Shown: positions 22,231 through 35,485, numbered from the stretch's first letter. The stretch is DNA of 64,000 nucleotides from Cryptomeria japonica (GCF_030272615.1 NC_081406.1:169909861-169973860), one strand, 5' to 3'. Notes: a model not told the origin generated them from the sequence alone. Numbers and translations: made by a program.

Positions 22231-23223
22231 TGTTGGATCTCAAATCAACAGATTGGAAAGGTTCTAAGGAAATTCCAACTCCTATGATCAAACCCTCCAA
22301 TTGACTTGGCCAACTTATAGAGTGAACCTATTTGGTTACTAACTCCCTCACTTTAGGCTTTGCAAGACCTAGGCGGGTATACCTATTCACTAATCACTCT
22401 TGATGCCTAATGTTGTTTATAGCAGATTGAGTATCTTGATCTAAATATTTTCCTATCTCAGAATGGCATAGGTTCCAAGGATAGGTGGTTTTTTAGGTGA
22501 GTTCAAGATTGTTGTTGTGAAAGCTATTTGATCTTTGTGCTTGAAATTTATATGTGTACACTATTGCTAAATATATTCTACTCAAATATTCCTATTGCTA
22601 TAGAGTAAAGGTAATTGATGTGGTAAACGTTGTTGTTTATGAATGACCAATGCCTTTCCCCTTGTTTGGGCCACAAAGTCTATTACTTCAACAAGACTTA
22701 ATGTATGCTTCTGCAAGACAATTTTTAAATCATCCCTAGGTAGATCTGTCAGTTACTTTTCCTCAAAAATATCTGCTTCAATAGTCTTATGCTATAATTT
22801 GTTTGAATGAATTAAACCCTTACTTTAAGAGACCATTCAAGGAGGACTCACAAGGAGCAATTACAACCCACGAGTAGGCCTTTTATTCAAATGAATAGCA
22901 ACAAAAAAATGAACTTCACTAAGAAGACGCAAGCAACCTTATCTTTTATGAGACAATATCACATAACAACTGCCAAGTGAAATAAACAACTCACAACACA
23001 TGTGTAAGGGAAAAACAACCGATTATATTGATATAATTTCCAAAGTTACAAGAAACTATCAGAATATATTGTATATTTATTTTTTGAATGTCTTTTTACA
23101 AAATACTTCTCGTGTATATATATGAGAGAAAAACACATCCCTCACGAAGAGACATGTCTTTTCCTAATTTTAACAACTCGGTTATACATTCTTAGAAAAG
23201 TTAAACAAAAATAGGTTAAGCAT
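22231..23223. other. Non-coding left part of insertion C
   Basis: No coding frame. Contains AT-rich stretches and short TATA runs (about 23115). It might be a diverged LTR, but I see no partner copy near 26400-27400. Confidence 0.3.
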
Positions 23224-26200
23224 TCTTAAATAATTTATGTAATCATCTTCCTTGTAACCTTTGGTGTCAACATTACGCTTTTTCAACTCCTCAATATACT
23301 CGAAGATTATCTAGTTGACAGAAGGAGCTAAGTATTTGTCCTGGTCCAACCGTGAGAAGGTTCGTTCTTTGATATCAATCAATTCACTTTGTCATTGTTC
23401 CAGGGATATCAACTCCCCCTCCGTGTAGATTTTCGGCATCCGTGAAGTACTCCCATCATCTACTGCTTGGAGGTCTCTGTTCAGGACCTCTGCATATCTT
23501 TCAAGCTGCTCCAGGTATGCCATCCCCTCTGCTCTGTTCTCAGGTGTCATTGTATTTGCATGTTTCATCCCCTCCCGCAATTGTTCCTTGAGTCTTTCAT
23601 GCTCCCTTAGAGCCTTGATGGTCCCGATATATACCTTCCAATATTGATCTGCATGTATCTACATGGTTTTGAACCTATGCTCTATGATATCATTGACCAA
23701 TTTATCTGTTTTCTGTCGGACACTCTCTACTTGTTTGATCAGTTTCTCACTCTTGGTCTTCTAGTAGATGGTGTCTGTTAAAGCATCCATGACCTTCTAG
23801 TCAGTTTCAAGTGCCATGTCTAGCTCACCGATGCTTGGAGCAGTGCTCTATTATAATAATCTCTCTTGAAGTCGTTGCACTTCCTCATTGGCCCTTTCAT
23901 ACAATCCCTTATAAGTATTATTTTCTCTGACTAGTAATTCGATCTGATCTTGATTGAGTTTTGCCACATCCAAATTCAATTTTGCAGTGACCCTAGGATC
24001 AGTCTTTCCATCCTGTTGGATCATTAGATGCCCAAAGGATTTGTCGGTATCTACAAGCAAGGGCCTTTTCTCTTTAGGATATAGAGCCCATAACATAAGA
24101 GCCTTCTAATTAGGATCGTATCCTGGTCCCACAAAGATCTTATCCACCTCTTCAGGCATAATCTACTTATCTGGCCCTTGTTTCTTTAAAAAACCATCAA
24201 ACAATAGGGCAAATCTCAGATCCCATCCTGGGTATATCAGCACCCCAACATCCTTGAGTAACAACCTTCCTCTCTCAAGTGTCATCTCCTTCATGGCTTG
24301 GTCTACTTCTTCCTAGATTATCCTGAGCATCTCTTCTTTAGTCCTTCCTTTAGTGTTATCCCTGACTAACGCCCCTTTGTGTTGGTACAAGAATGTATTA
24401 AGTTCCTCAATGCGAATAAAATCACTGTCGGAAGTAAATTCTTCATGCTCCAACAACCTGACATCGTTGATTTCCTTGATGTCATATTGGCCAGTTGCCA
24501 AATTCATCTATTCATCATGTCCGTATCCAGGTGGGTAATCCTCCCTTGGTGAATCAACTGGGATAGATTTGGAAACAGATCGGGGAGACATATGTTCCAG
24601 AGGCTCTGTATCCTTGATGTTTTGTTTTGTCCCTGAAAACATATGCAAGAACACCCTCCAAAATCTCTGACTCATGTTAAATAACTTTTTTGGCTTTAGC
24701 CAAGGGGTCCTCCATTCCTAGCATGATATCTTCATTTATCTTTCCTCGGCCAATTTTCCACTCGTACGCTCTAGACACTCTGTCATATTTCGTCCTTCTC
24801 TCAGTGGCTTCCTGCCTTTCCATATTCCTGATGAAGTCATCAGGCATCAATGGGACATGCTCTCCAGCATTCATCTTTTGAGATTCTCTTGCCTCTTTTA
24901 TATTTCCCCTGAGATCAAAGTTTATTCTGGGATCACCCTCTACCATTTTATAGTAACTTAGCTTATTCTGCAACAAGCCATAGCTCTTTGAACTCTTAAC
25001 AATAAAATCTGAGAAAACCAACAACCCAGGCACTATGGACTGCTTTCCATGATCCGTCAAATGTTTGGCACTGGCTATTGACAATTGTCTAACAATCTCA
25101 AGGTAAGATACTATGTCATGCACCGTGATAGGCAATAAATAGGGTTTTCCCTCAAACCCATACACCCTTATTTGAGTGTAATCCACAAAACAATACCAAT
25201 CCCCCCAATTATGCATAACAGTAGTATCTTCACATAATTCTTGGGCCTAAGGAATCTATGGACCTCTAGATATATGGAGTGATTACATGGGTTTCCCAGT
25301 AATCTGTATAGTGTCTTGACAAAGAACTCTTCAAAATGCCAATACTGGTTGTTGTTGTACCTCTGATCCCATGAAAACAACCATAATTGCACAGGCTTCC
25401 TCACTCCGGCTTTGTCATAAGCTCTGACACACAACCCATCCGGCCATAATCTATTATCATGTCCAATACTCAGTAATATGTGCACGAGGAGAGAGTAATA
25501 CTTGAAGTGGACATTGACCATATCCCCCTTTAGCTTTTCTAACCCGTAATTCACAGCCTCAGACAGATAAGCAGCAAAGTCAAACATCCTAGGATCTTTT
25601 GACTGTAAATTTGCACATATTACCATAGCCATTATATCCATTAAAGGGGGGGCTTCAATTCCTAAGACTTGGTCCACACAGTAATACATATACTTGAAAT
25701 ATGGGAAGAAAATATTGACTTCAAAAGGAGCTTTATCTCCTCCACCAAATGGCAATATTGACCCTGCAACTTTCGGTCTATGGATAGGGAGCCTCCACCT
25801 TTTATAGATATCTTACATATTGAAATACTCCTGGGTAAGCTTGATGGTGTCTACTTTCTCTTCAAACCCCAGTCCAAATCAAATACACTCTCTATAACCT
25901 CCCTGGTGATGGATACCATCATCTTTCCCATATAATCATATATGGTCTTTGTCTTGGGATCATAATTGTTGACCAGGGACTTCATAAGTTTGATGTTTAC
26001 GAAGACATTTGGTATTCCCAACTTCCCAAGATTCAATCTCCATAAGTTATTTATAGGCTCTGGAGCGTTTCTTCGCACATATCGAAATATGAACAACTCA
26101 TGCCCTCTAATTTTCGTCTAGATGTCCCCTAGGTTGTCAAATTTGTCCTCTAAGCCCTCATCCTCTGACTTAGTCTTTTTTGATTGATGGCTCAAGGCGG

Positions 26201-26327
26201 GGAATTGATCTAACAGATCCTGGTCCAATGGGCGACCCTCCTTCTTTTGCCTCTTTGGATTTTCTTCTATAGGTTGGGCTTCCTTCGGCTTCCTAACCCT
26301 AGTTTTCTTAGATGAAGAAGCCTCCAT
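23224..26327 (-). pseudogene. Large broken ORF, possible distant relative of element A/B ORF2
   Basis: Starts MEASSSKKTRVRKPKE at 26327 and can be followed for about 1000 codons through frames that change near 25800, 25200 and 24600, with many stops. Layout: a Lys/Arg-rich start, a folded region with MVSITREVIESVFDLDW (about 25930-25880) and FDFAAYLSEAVNYGLEKL (about 25585-25530), a WGDWYCFVDYTQIRVYGF block (about 25205), and a C-terminal coiled coil (24000-23390). The order (helical folded part, charged linker, coil) parallels ORF2 of A and B, and ITREVIESVFDL resembles ITKEAVKAVTGL of element B. No enzyme motif seen. I do not recognise it; it may be a plant transposon-associated domain protein. 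Confidence 0.5.
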
Positions 26328-26579
26328 TATAATTTCAGAGATTAGGATTGAGGAATTTACTTGGTGCTCTGGGCTTTCTGCTCTTTCTTGAAAAAATCTC
26401 TGTGAATCCCTTAGCCAACGTTGCCTGAATTGTCCTCTATCCTGTTGTTTTGTTATGATCTTGTAGTAGTTTCATCGGTTACATCCATTTGTTATGCAAC
26501 GGTCATGGGATCACTGCTTTTAAATTTATGATGACCAGACTTCATTTATTTTAAGAATAATTTCGCGGCAGGGAGTGGT

Positions 26580-27200
26580 TGCCTCTTCTAATGGTCCCTT
26601 TTCCTTTCTTCGATGTTTTGTGGCAGGCAAGATGCTATTGTTTACTTTGATGAAACCTTTCTTTTCGGTACCATTCATTACTTTCTCATTGAAAGCCCCT
26701 TTTTCATTGAACTCACTTTTGTTTCGATGAGATTATCGTCTTTGCCAATATATTTTAAGTTTCCATCGAAACATTTTCTTTCATCGAAATGGATCCCACT
26801 TCTTAACGGGAGTTGTTGTCATTTTGTCTTTTGGTGAATCCCAGTCCGTCATTATACCCTAAAATGGTTTGTTTGACATCTGAGTTTCATCGATGAGTGG
26901 CCTCCTCATTTTACTCAACACCGCCATGTCGATGAAACTTTTCATTTCACTAAGAGAAAATACCTTTTCACCGATGATCAATCCTTCTTCGATGTTGTTC
27001 CTTTTTTACTTTGTCAGCCTATTTTTCGAAGCCCACATTTCTTTGAAATAATATCACCGCTAGATTCTTCAATGTATTTTTTGATGGAAAAGCGAACCCC
27101 TTTTGGGTCTACTCACGGCCATTATCACTTCGATGGTATATTTTATCGAGGAAGCTTTCAACCATTTCTTCGACACAATGGACATATCCTTTTCAGTGAA
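26580..27200. repeat. Degenerate TCGATGAAA / TTTCATCGA motif cluster
   Basis: At least ten copies of ATCGAAA, TCGATGAAA or the complement TTTCATCGA occur in both orientations over about 600 bases (for example near 26640, 26725, 26765, 26785, 26888, 26932, 27125, 27170). No coding frame spans it. It may be a regulatory U3-like region or a decayed satellite. Confidence 0.45.
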
Positions 27201-27400
27201 ACTAGGCCTTTCGGTGAGAGTTAGTTTTACTTATCTGATGGTTGAATTTGGCTGATAGGGGTCGTGAGTCTAATGTCAATGAAATCTTTTAATGATCTTT
27301 ATAAGAATTCTTAAGGGTACACTTAATCATTTTTTAGAAAACATCTATGGTTTCAGCATAAACTCGTGGTTTATTGTCATTGTAAGTAAAATGTGCAACA

Positions 27401-27405
27401 CATAC
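27401..27405. repeat. Possible target-site duplication of insertion C (right)
   Basis: CATAC, partner of 22226-22230. Confidence 0.4.
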
Positions 27406-27803
27406 CATTCCATGTAAGAAAGGATGTCAAAACATGAAAAATGCAAGCCCTAAAGGGAATAGTGACACTTTAGATAGAGAGAAAGAAAAGGACAAGGTTC
27501 TTTCCTCTCAAGTATAGAGGCAAGAATAACCATGTTGCTGCCCCAAGATGTTTGATATTAAAAAAGAATCACCTCTTATAACAAAGAGCCCCCAATTGAG
27601 TTAACTAATTATATCATAGGGTAAGGAGAAACATGAAGGGTGAAAGGAGTGCAAAGGCACTACCTTTTTCACCAAGAAAAAGAGAAAGATCAATTGTATG
27701 AGGTATGCGAGCAAGATCATATGGTTCTTGAATAAATTCTTTAAATGCTTTAAACTTTCCAAGAGAATGAGAACCACCAAGATGAAAAAGGCATTGTTCA
27801 CCA

Positions 27804-28738
27804 CCTTATTTATTCTTATTGCTAAATTTTATGAAAGGAAAAACAACATTCTTATCATACTTCGATCTCCAAAAGATTCTAGTTGCTAATTGTTCTTGAT
27901 CATCAATAGGTGTAGATTTAGTATTTTGAGTTGTAGGACAAGGGTTTTTGGAAGAGGAAGGATTGTCATTTATGATTTTGATTATGCCTCTATCAATGAG
28001 TCCTTGCATTCCATTTTGAAAATCGAGACAATCATTAGTTTCATGATATGAACGAAAAGGAATGTTTGAAGAAGAAGTACCTTTAGATGAATGATAAATC
28101 TTTTATCTTACAAGATGATCCTCAAAGTCTTGAATTATAAGGAGATCGTATATAGATGAATCATGATAATGTCCTAGACCTTCAGTTCTAATTTGTGTAG
28201 GAGGGTTTATAGGGACTCTATTTCCTTGTTCAAATTTTCCAAGTCCTTGTCCTCTAAAACCTTGTTTTGATATTATATTATAGCCACTCCTATAAGAATT
28301 TCTTAATTGAAAAGGAGGAGGAGCATTATAATGGATTTATTTGAAATTTTTATTGTAAGTGTGTTTAAAGGGAACAAAGGGACAAGAATATGAAGAAGGA
28401 ATATCTTGTGGAGGAGGATTTTCTTTTCTCTCATTATGCATATCCTCTTTGGTAGGTTGGGAAGGAAGATCCTTATCATCTAAGGCCTCATCTTTGCTTA
28501 ATTTTATATTGGGAGATAGATCATGAATGAAATGCATAACATCATCTTCTCTACAAATGTTTTGATGGTTAAGATAGGCTCTAGGAGAATAAGGCGGATC
28601 TAGTGAGATAGAAACACCAATATTTTGATCTTGCACTTGGGTATGTGTATGAGAAGAAGATGGGTCCATGTTTCTCTGCAATTCTTGCTCTTCATTAGAG
28701 AGATCATTTATAGGAGTATTAATTCTTTCTTCATTCAC
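27804..28738 (-). pseudogene. Ty3/gypsy Gag C-terminal relic
   Basis: One minus-strand frame with about two stops. It starts in an acidic Ser/Pro-rich region (28738-28337), passes GQGLGKFEQGNRVPINPP (about 28245-28190), which resembles the glycine-rich G-patch-like stretch of plant gypsy gag-pol proteins, and reaches FRSYHETNDC followed by LIDRGIIKI (about 28055-27985). That pattern (His, Thr, Asp-Cys, then LIxxGxI) is common in plant gypsy Gag-like proteins just before the protease. No protease, RT or integrase follows on the left, so it is a fragment. Confidence 0.5.
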
Positions 28739-28830
28739 ATTAGATACCCTAGAAGAGGTACAAGTATTAAGTTTTTCATTAACATCTCTAGGATTGGGAT
28801 CTACACAAGCTTTTAGGTGATCTATTTATG

Positions 28831-31800
28831 TAATGCATTTCCCTAAAAATATCATCATAAGAAAACATGCACTATAAATGAAAGCTTTTAAATCTAATTG
28901 ATTGAAAGGGTGTAATTTGGAAATTCTAAAAATGCAATATGCCAAAGTGCTATGAATGAAAAGAAGCAATTTGTGAAGAGAAAGAAATCATTATCCAACA
29001 CATGATATATAATAAATGTAAGTAAAAAGAAATGTAATCATATGTGAAATAGAAAATAAATCAGATCTATTAAGTGCCATTATGAAATCAGATCTAAAAA
29101 TTGATTTGAAAAATTATGCAACCCACAAAGTAAATTAGCCAAAATAAATTATGGTTTTTGCGAATCAAACCTCTAAATTTATGTGATTTGATTGAATAAG
29201 ATCTATGATACCAAAATTAAAATTTAGAATGTTCACAAATAGGATCTGAAACAATTAATCCAATTAGACAATTTACAAGATCAATTTTAGAATTAAAAAT
29301 TAGGGTTTTTGTTGATTTAACCTTTATTTTTTTAAAATTCAATTGGAAATTAAACTTGCAAATGTCAATTTGAATTTTAAATTGCATAAACACTCAGATA
29401 TGAGAACATAAATCAGAAATAAAGGTTTAATGAGTTGGGCTCACCAAAATGTAATGGTGTAAAATTAGGGTTTCCACAATTAGATATGTGAAAACCACTA
29501 ATTTTTACTTAGGGACCATCACATTAACAGAGGGGTAAACCCAATAGATCTAGCCACAAATAAGAAAGGATAGGGCTAAGAGTCCTTGTTAGGTTTATTG
29601 TATTTGAATTGATTGCCCTCTTTTAAGTTGAATTGTAAAATGTTGAAATTAGGGTAAATGTATCGAAATTGAAGTAATTATGCATGAATGGTGAGCTACA
29701 ATCGTCCAATTGAGCCATAAAACTAGATCTGAACAATGTAAGAATATTTAGATATATTCCTAGAAGGAGATCCTGAAATGTCGAGATTGGTATGTCTATC
29801 GCACTGGTCCTCCACTCTTTTTGCCATCCAAAGGGGAACTTGTTCGTCACTATAAATAAAGCTAATCTTGAAGATCGTAGCTTTGTACCTGCTTCCTACA
29901 CACAAAAAAGGGCAAATGGTTTGGGAATAGGGGTTTGCCTAAGTCAAATCCCGGTTTAGGAATTAACCTTGAATGAAATATTACGAATACTAAAATAAAT
30001 AATGGAAAGATATACCTTAGATTTGCAATGACTGATAATGATGTTTTTCTTCTTGAATGTAATCACATATGTTGTATGAAACAACATGAACATGGAAAAA
30101 CCCTAATCACACACACATGCTTGCATATGAATGATGTATTTTTTCTCCACAATGGTTGAATGAAGAGTATGTAGCCTTGAAATGATGAATGCTTGATTGC
30201 TTGGATATTGAGACTTAGTTACTTAGGATGAAATTAGGTTGATCAAATGCTTTTTTATAGGGGATCCTAGGTCAATTTACCAATTAGGCCAACCTCCAAT
30301 GGTCATATAGAGTCACCAATTTCATTTCCCGTTGGAGAGATAGGTGCCATCCTTCTCTTGAAAATTGGACCTCATTAAAAGGGACCAGGGCACTGGGCAC
30401 TCTAGTTATAGGACTAGGGCACTAGCGCCATGGTCCTCCTCAATCAGGGACCAAAATTTAGGCCCAGAGAGGAGGATACCCCTCTAGAGAGTCATTTGGT
30501 AGGTGTTTATGGCATACAAACTGGATTTAAGGCACTAAGCGGACCCAAATAGGAGATGAGGAGGAGACCCGCTAAAGTAGGGGCACAAACATGAGGTGTA
30601 GCCCGATGACAATTTACGACGCTACATATATCAAATATTTAGATCTAAAAACCCTTCTTAGATGTATGAGATAATTAGGTAGGATATTTTTCTGGGTGTA
30701 TTTTGGGACAAAATAGACCTCACCATTAACTCCAAAATACTCAAAAACCTTGGCTATTTTCATACATGGCACTATGTTTAAAAGAGAGAAAATTTGAATA
30801 ATTTTTTAGTGTTTGAGAAAGCTTCATAAGAATGTGGATATAGAATTGTACAAATTTTGTATAGTCATACAGATTCATATTCAATCTTATAGTCATAATC
30901 ACTAGTTGGAATATTCAGACATCAAAACAATCTAACATATACTCGATGAACATTCTCTATAAAATCTTGGTATGCATCATCCCTGCATATTGTACCCTCT
31001 TCGTGTTATTTGTCACAACCATTGGTGTGAATTTTTTTCAAATTCACCTTTTTAAATTAATTTTTTTAAAGAGCTTGGTACCATTTGCATGCTAGCACCT
31101 AGGCGTGCTAAGGTGCTTGGTTCCTAGCACCATTTTTTCTTTCCATTTTTGGCAACTTTATCAAGATTGAGAAAATCACCATAACTTTTCCACAAGGTAT
31201 GTAAATTTTTAAAATGAGATATGGACAAAAAGCTAGTTACAAGCATTTTATAGTGATGGAGGCCATTTTTTATGATTTTTCTACATACACAACTAATTTT
31301 TGTTTAAAGTTAGATCTTCATTTTTTGCTCTTGAGCTCACAAAATTTGTTCGTAGTATCTACTTTTTGTAGTATTGTAAAGGTATTAAGGAGCTTTATCA
31401 AGACATACATGCACTTTTTTCTAGATTCATCCCCAATTACATTTTGCTTAATTTTTCCCACATTTGCATTTTGGAGAATCACATGGACATGTTGACGCTT
31501 GGAAAGGTATTTCTTTGATCAAATCACTTCATTTACCTTGTACATATATTTGGGAGTTTTTGTTTGTTTTTGTCTTTATAATTTTTGGAGATCTTCTCAT
31601 TTGAGGAGAAAATCAAGTATAAATTTTTTTGATAAACGTATTATGGAACAAATAAACATGGGAATTAATTATGTTCTCATATCTCACATAATTTCATTCA
31701 AGTCTTTATTTATTGCACATATCCTCCATCACTTAATGCTACATTCAAATCTCAAGCTTTTATTTATTCACCTACAAAGATAGTCCTTGTGCAAAGTCAT

Positions 31801-32000
31801 TGATTATGGATCCCAACATTCATTTTCACCATGAAAATCCATCATGTTGCTATATCAAAGTTTAGAGATGCTTCACCAACATCTTCAAATGATTCTTTGT
31901 GTTAGGATAAGGCATGGCATTAACCTTGTAATCCTATGTCATTTATGTGTCTCTATGTTCCTTGAAAAGTGTTTCCTACTAGGACATGCGAGTAAAATAA
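28831..32000. other. Non-coding repeat-derived DNA, possible LTR
   Basis: No gene found. From 29450 (TGTAATGGTG) rightward the texture is LTR-like: pyrimidine/purine blocks and repeated GGGCACT/GGACCA motifs at 30390-30490. The minus strand just left of 29450 reads TTTGGTGAGCCCAAC, which might be a primer site for the gag relic at 27804-28738. I found no second LTR and no target duplication, so this stays a guess. Confidence 0.3.
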
Positions 32001-32700
<700 letters not shown>

Positions 32701-32705
32701 GAATG
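32701..32705. repeat. Target-site duplication of T1 (left)
   Basis: GAATG, repeated exactly at 35481-35485. Confidence 0.8.
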
Positions 32706-33061
32706 TGTTAGAGTATTCGGGTATTTACTTGATTAATTAAATAATATTTGTTTAATTATTTAAGTTCTCTTTATCTCTTTTACACTTAAGCTAACTTTAG
32801 GTGCATAATAATTAATTATTATGTGCAAGCCTAGGTTTTCCTTTTTAGGGTGTCTTGACCTATTAGAGGTTATTCTTTTCATTGTATTGTAAGGATTATC
32901 ATTTTACACATTTGGTGAATATTGAGCTCTCATTCTTTTGAGCATATTTTTTGTGTATTTGTTTTATCTGTTATTTGCTTCCTTGCTTCTCCTTGTAACA
33001 TGTTATTCAGCTTGCAGAGATCATTTGGACTCCTGTGGTGTTGTGTTTCTCAACTCTCACA
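32706..33061 (+). repeat. 5' LTR of T1
   Basis: Starts TGTTAGAGTATTCGG and ends CAACTCTCACA. It matches 35113-35480 closely. Confidence 0.9.
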
Positions 33062-33076
33062 TGGTATCAGAGCTTC
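33062..33076 (+). other. Primer binding site of T1
   Basis: TGGTATCAGAGCTTC directly after the 5' LTR, complementary to the initiator tRNA-Met 3' end. Confidence 0.85.
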
Positions 33077-33480
33077 AAATTTGCAACTATTTGTTCTTGT
33101 TTTGAGAATTTTTGCATTGGAAGCAGATTTGGGGTTTTAGGAAGTTTTTTTATGTACTTAGAGATAGGCATTTTTTCTGAGCACTTTGGGCCTAAACGGA
33201 CCTCAGCATTGTGCTCAGAAGGCCCCAAAACCCTATAGTCATATAAAACTTGACCATTTTTTTCTCTTGAGCCTCTAGGAGTATTTTTTCTCCAATACCA
33301 GGTCGTACGGCCCTAGCACATAGTTAGAGAAAAAAGTTATTTTTTTGCCTTTTTCTGACATGCAGGCCAATTTTTTGATTTTTTGAAAAAAAAAAAATCA
33401 AAAAAATCAAAAAACAAAAAATTTATTCGAAAGGGTGAGAAAAATAAAATGTTTTTTTTAGAAAAATAAAATAAAAATTG

Positions 33481-33865
33481 TTTTGGGGGGTTTCCCCACG
33501 GTACGCAGGGTACCGTGGGGCCCCCTGCCATCCTGCAGGAGCGTTACCGCTATCAGTGCGGGCCCGGGCCCCACCGCCGTCGACCCCGCTGCTGCAGATC
33601 CTCCCCGACCCCCACCTGCAGCCCTTCTCCCACTGCAACACCCCAACCACCGCTCCCTAGCTCCCGCTGTCGTAGCTCCCCGCCGACCGCCACAGCATCC
33701 CGCGCCGCCGGCGACAGCCCCGTCACCTACCGGAAACCCTTCGCTCAGTTGCCGCATTCCCTGCACCCGCCGCCCGGCCTCTCCCTACGCCAGCCGCCAG
33801 AGTGCTGCCCACTAGCCACCATCGCCAGGCTCCTACCACCGGACCTCCTCCCTCTTGTCTTTTTA
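33481..33865 (+). other. GC-rich leader segment in T1
   Basis: About 380 bases that are strongly C/G-rich, in a region otherwise near two-thirds A+T. All three forward frames are open for long stretches and Pro/Ser/Arg-rich, which is what GC-rich DNA gives by chance, so I do not call a gene. It begins with a perfect hairpin (33494-33520). It could be a captured host fragment or a structured leader with packaging or translation function. Confidence 0.7.
33494..33520 (+). repeat. Perfect 11-bp hairpin in the T1 leader
   Basis: CCCCACGGTAC (33494-33504) pairs fully with GTACCGTGGGG (33510-33520) across a 5-base loop. Confidence 0.85.
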
Positions 33866-35100
33866 AGGGGGGGTTTGTTTTTTGGCCATATCTTGAGCAT
33901 ATAGCGTCATTTTTTTGAAAACAAATAGGCATCGAAAAGCTAGTTCCGAGCTAGACCTTGTGATGCTGGAATTTTTTTTCCAACTTTTCTGTTTGACTAT
34001 GTTTTTTCCAGTCAAAGTGGGGTCTCTGTTTTGCACTCCGGGAGCCATAGAATGAGCATCCGAACTCCATTTTTTGAAAACTTTATATCGTTGGAAAGCT
34101 TGTCCTATGTACTTTCCAGCCATATGAGTTTTCTTTCTATATTCTTCTCCAGGAATGTTTTCTTCATTTTTTTGCTTTTTCAGCACTTTGTGGATATCTT
34201 GGTTGTTTTAGGTCCTGGGATCTCTTCTCTGAGTAGGATGTCTCTATTTTGGTTCTCCTTTTTATTTATAGTATTCTTGTCATTGTAGCTTCTTTTATGC
34301 AAACACACTAAGATAAAGTGCCATCATGCATTGTTTACTTGGGATCTTGAACATCTTGTGCCTTATTGTACATTCACTACTTATAAAGTACCATGAGGGG
34401 GTTGATGTTTGCCTTGTTTGCCATATACCTTTGTCCAATGAGTGTTCCTTCCATGACATTCACCTCATGTTGTGTGTCAAGTGAGTGTTCCTTCCACGAC
34501 ACTATGTATTGTCTCTGCGCCTTCGATGTTCCTGGTTCTTTGTCATGCAGTTCTTGTTGGCCGTTCTTTTTAGTGTACCTCTCCCTCTCTCTTCAGCATT
34601 ATGGAGAGGTTTTTCCTATTGGTTCTAATTATTCCTTGGTTCGATTGATCATCTCTTCAGGCTTTGGTTTCTTATGCCATCTGTATCTTCGAGTTCAGTT
34701 GTTTGCCTTTGTTTGCCTTCTGATTCGAGTAGTGTCATTTGAGGGCACTCATATAGATTACAGTCTTCTCTACCTGGTCATGTTCTATTTCAGTGGAGGT
34801 TCTTCAGATCAATAGTTATTCTTTGACAGTGTTTGCAGGTTCTTCATGCTTCAGTGATTCTTCTAATCTTCTCTTGTTCCTATCTTTTTGGAACATTCTT
34901 GTTTGGAGTCTTTTTTTAGTCCTTCTTCTTGCCTTTTCCATCTCTACTTGGAGTAGAGTTTTCTTCCCACATGGTTTTCTCTATTTCTTCAGTTCATAGA
35001 GATTTGGTTGTATTTGGGTACCTAATCAGGCCTTGTTGTCGGGACCCATCTTTCTTGCTTTCAGTAGCAGTTCTAGGTTTTAGCTTCTCCCTAAGTCTAG

Positions 35101-35112
35101 CTTAAGGGGGGG
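35101..35112 (+). other. Polypurine tract of T1
   Basis: CTTAAGGGGGGG directly before the 3' LTR. Confidence 0.85.
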
Positions 35113-35480
35113 TGTTAGAGTATTCAGGTATTAACTTGATTAATTAAACAATATTTGTTTAATTATTTAAGTTCCCTTTATCTCTTTTACACTTAAGCTA
35201 ACTTTAGGTGCATAATAATTAATTCTTTTATTAATTATTATGTGCAAGCCTAGGTTTTCCTTTTTAGGGTTTCTTGACCTATTAGAGGTTATTCTTTTCA
35301 TTGTATTGTAAGGATAATCATTTTACACATTTGGTGAATATTGAGCTCTCATTCTTTTGAGCATATTTTCTGTGTATTTGTTTTATCTGTTATTTGCTTC
35401 CTTGCTTCCCCTTGTAACAGGTTATTCAACTTGCAGAGATCATTTGGGCTCCTGTGGTGTTGTGTTTCTCAACTCTCATA
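35113..35480 (+). repeat. 3' LTR of T1
   Basis: Starts TGTTAGAGTATTCAGG. It has a roughly 12-base extra TTAATTATT-type stretch near 35226 compared with the 5' LTR. Confidence 0.9.
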
Positions 35481-35485
35481 GAATG
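35481..35485. repeat. Target-site duplication of T1 (right)
   Basis: GAATG, exact copy of 32701-32705. Confidence 0.8.

Larger units (their letters stand above)
22231..27400 (-). mobile_element. Candidate insertion C carrying a large broken ORF
   Basis: A 5.17-kb segment bounded by an exact 5-bp repeat (CATAC) and by TGTTG...CAACA ends, as LTR elements have, and flanked by similar repeat modules on both sides. It contains one long degraded minus-strand ORF (23224-26327). I could not find matching LTRs at the two ends, nor a primer site or PPT. So the borders may be coincidental, the LTRs may have diverged beyond recognition, or it may be another class of element. Confidence 0.35.
32706..35480 (+). 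mobile_element. T1: short non-autonomous LTR element
   Basis: A complete 2.78-kb element with short LTRs (356 and 368 bp), an exact 5-bp target duplication, a primer site at 33062 and a textbook PPT at 35101-35112. The 2.05-kb interior encodes no retroelement protein; its longest frames are low-complexity. It contains an A-rich stretch, a GC-rich leader with a hairpin (33481-33865), and a 3' block shared with two other elements. By size it falls between TRIM and LARD elements and must depend on proteins from another element. Confidence 0.9.

Noticed and set aside
22231-23272. Left LTR of insertion C
   Set aside because: The segment has TG...CA ends but no similar sequence at 26350-27400, so an LTR pair cannot be claimed.
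29450-31019. 5' LTR for the gag relic at 27804-28738
   Set aside because: Plausible texture and a possible primer site, but no second LTR, no target duplication and no defined right end.
33458-33904. Several long Pro/Ala/Arg-rich ORFs on both strands
   Set aside because: Expected by chance in the GC-rich leader of T1, where stop codons are rare. All frames are open and none shows a domain.
34393-34999. Plus-strand ORFs rich in Cys, Phe and Leu
   Set aside because: Pyrimidine-rich interior of T1. No domain, no conservation with T2, and the composition is explained by T-richness.
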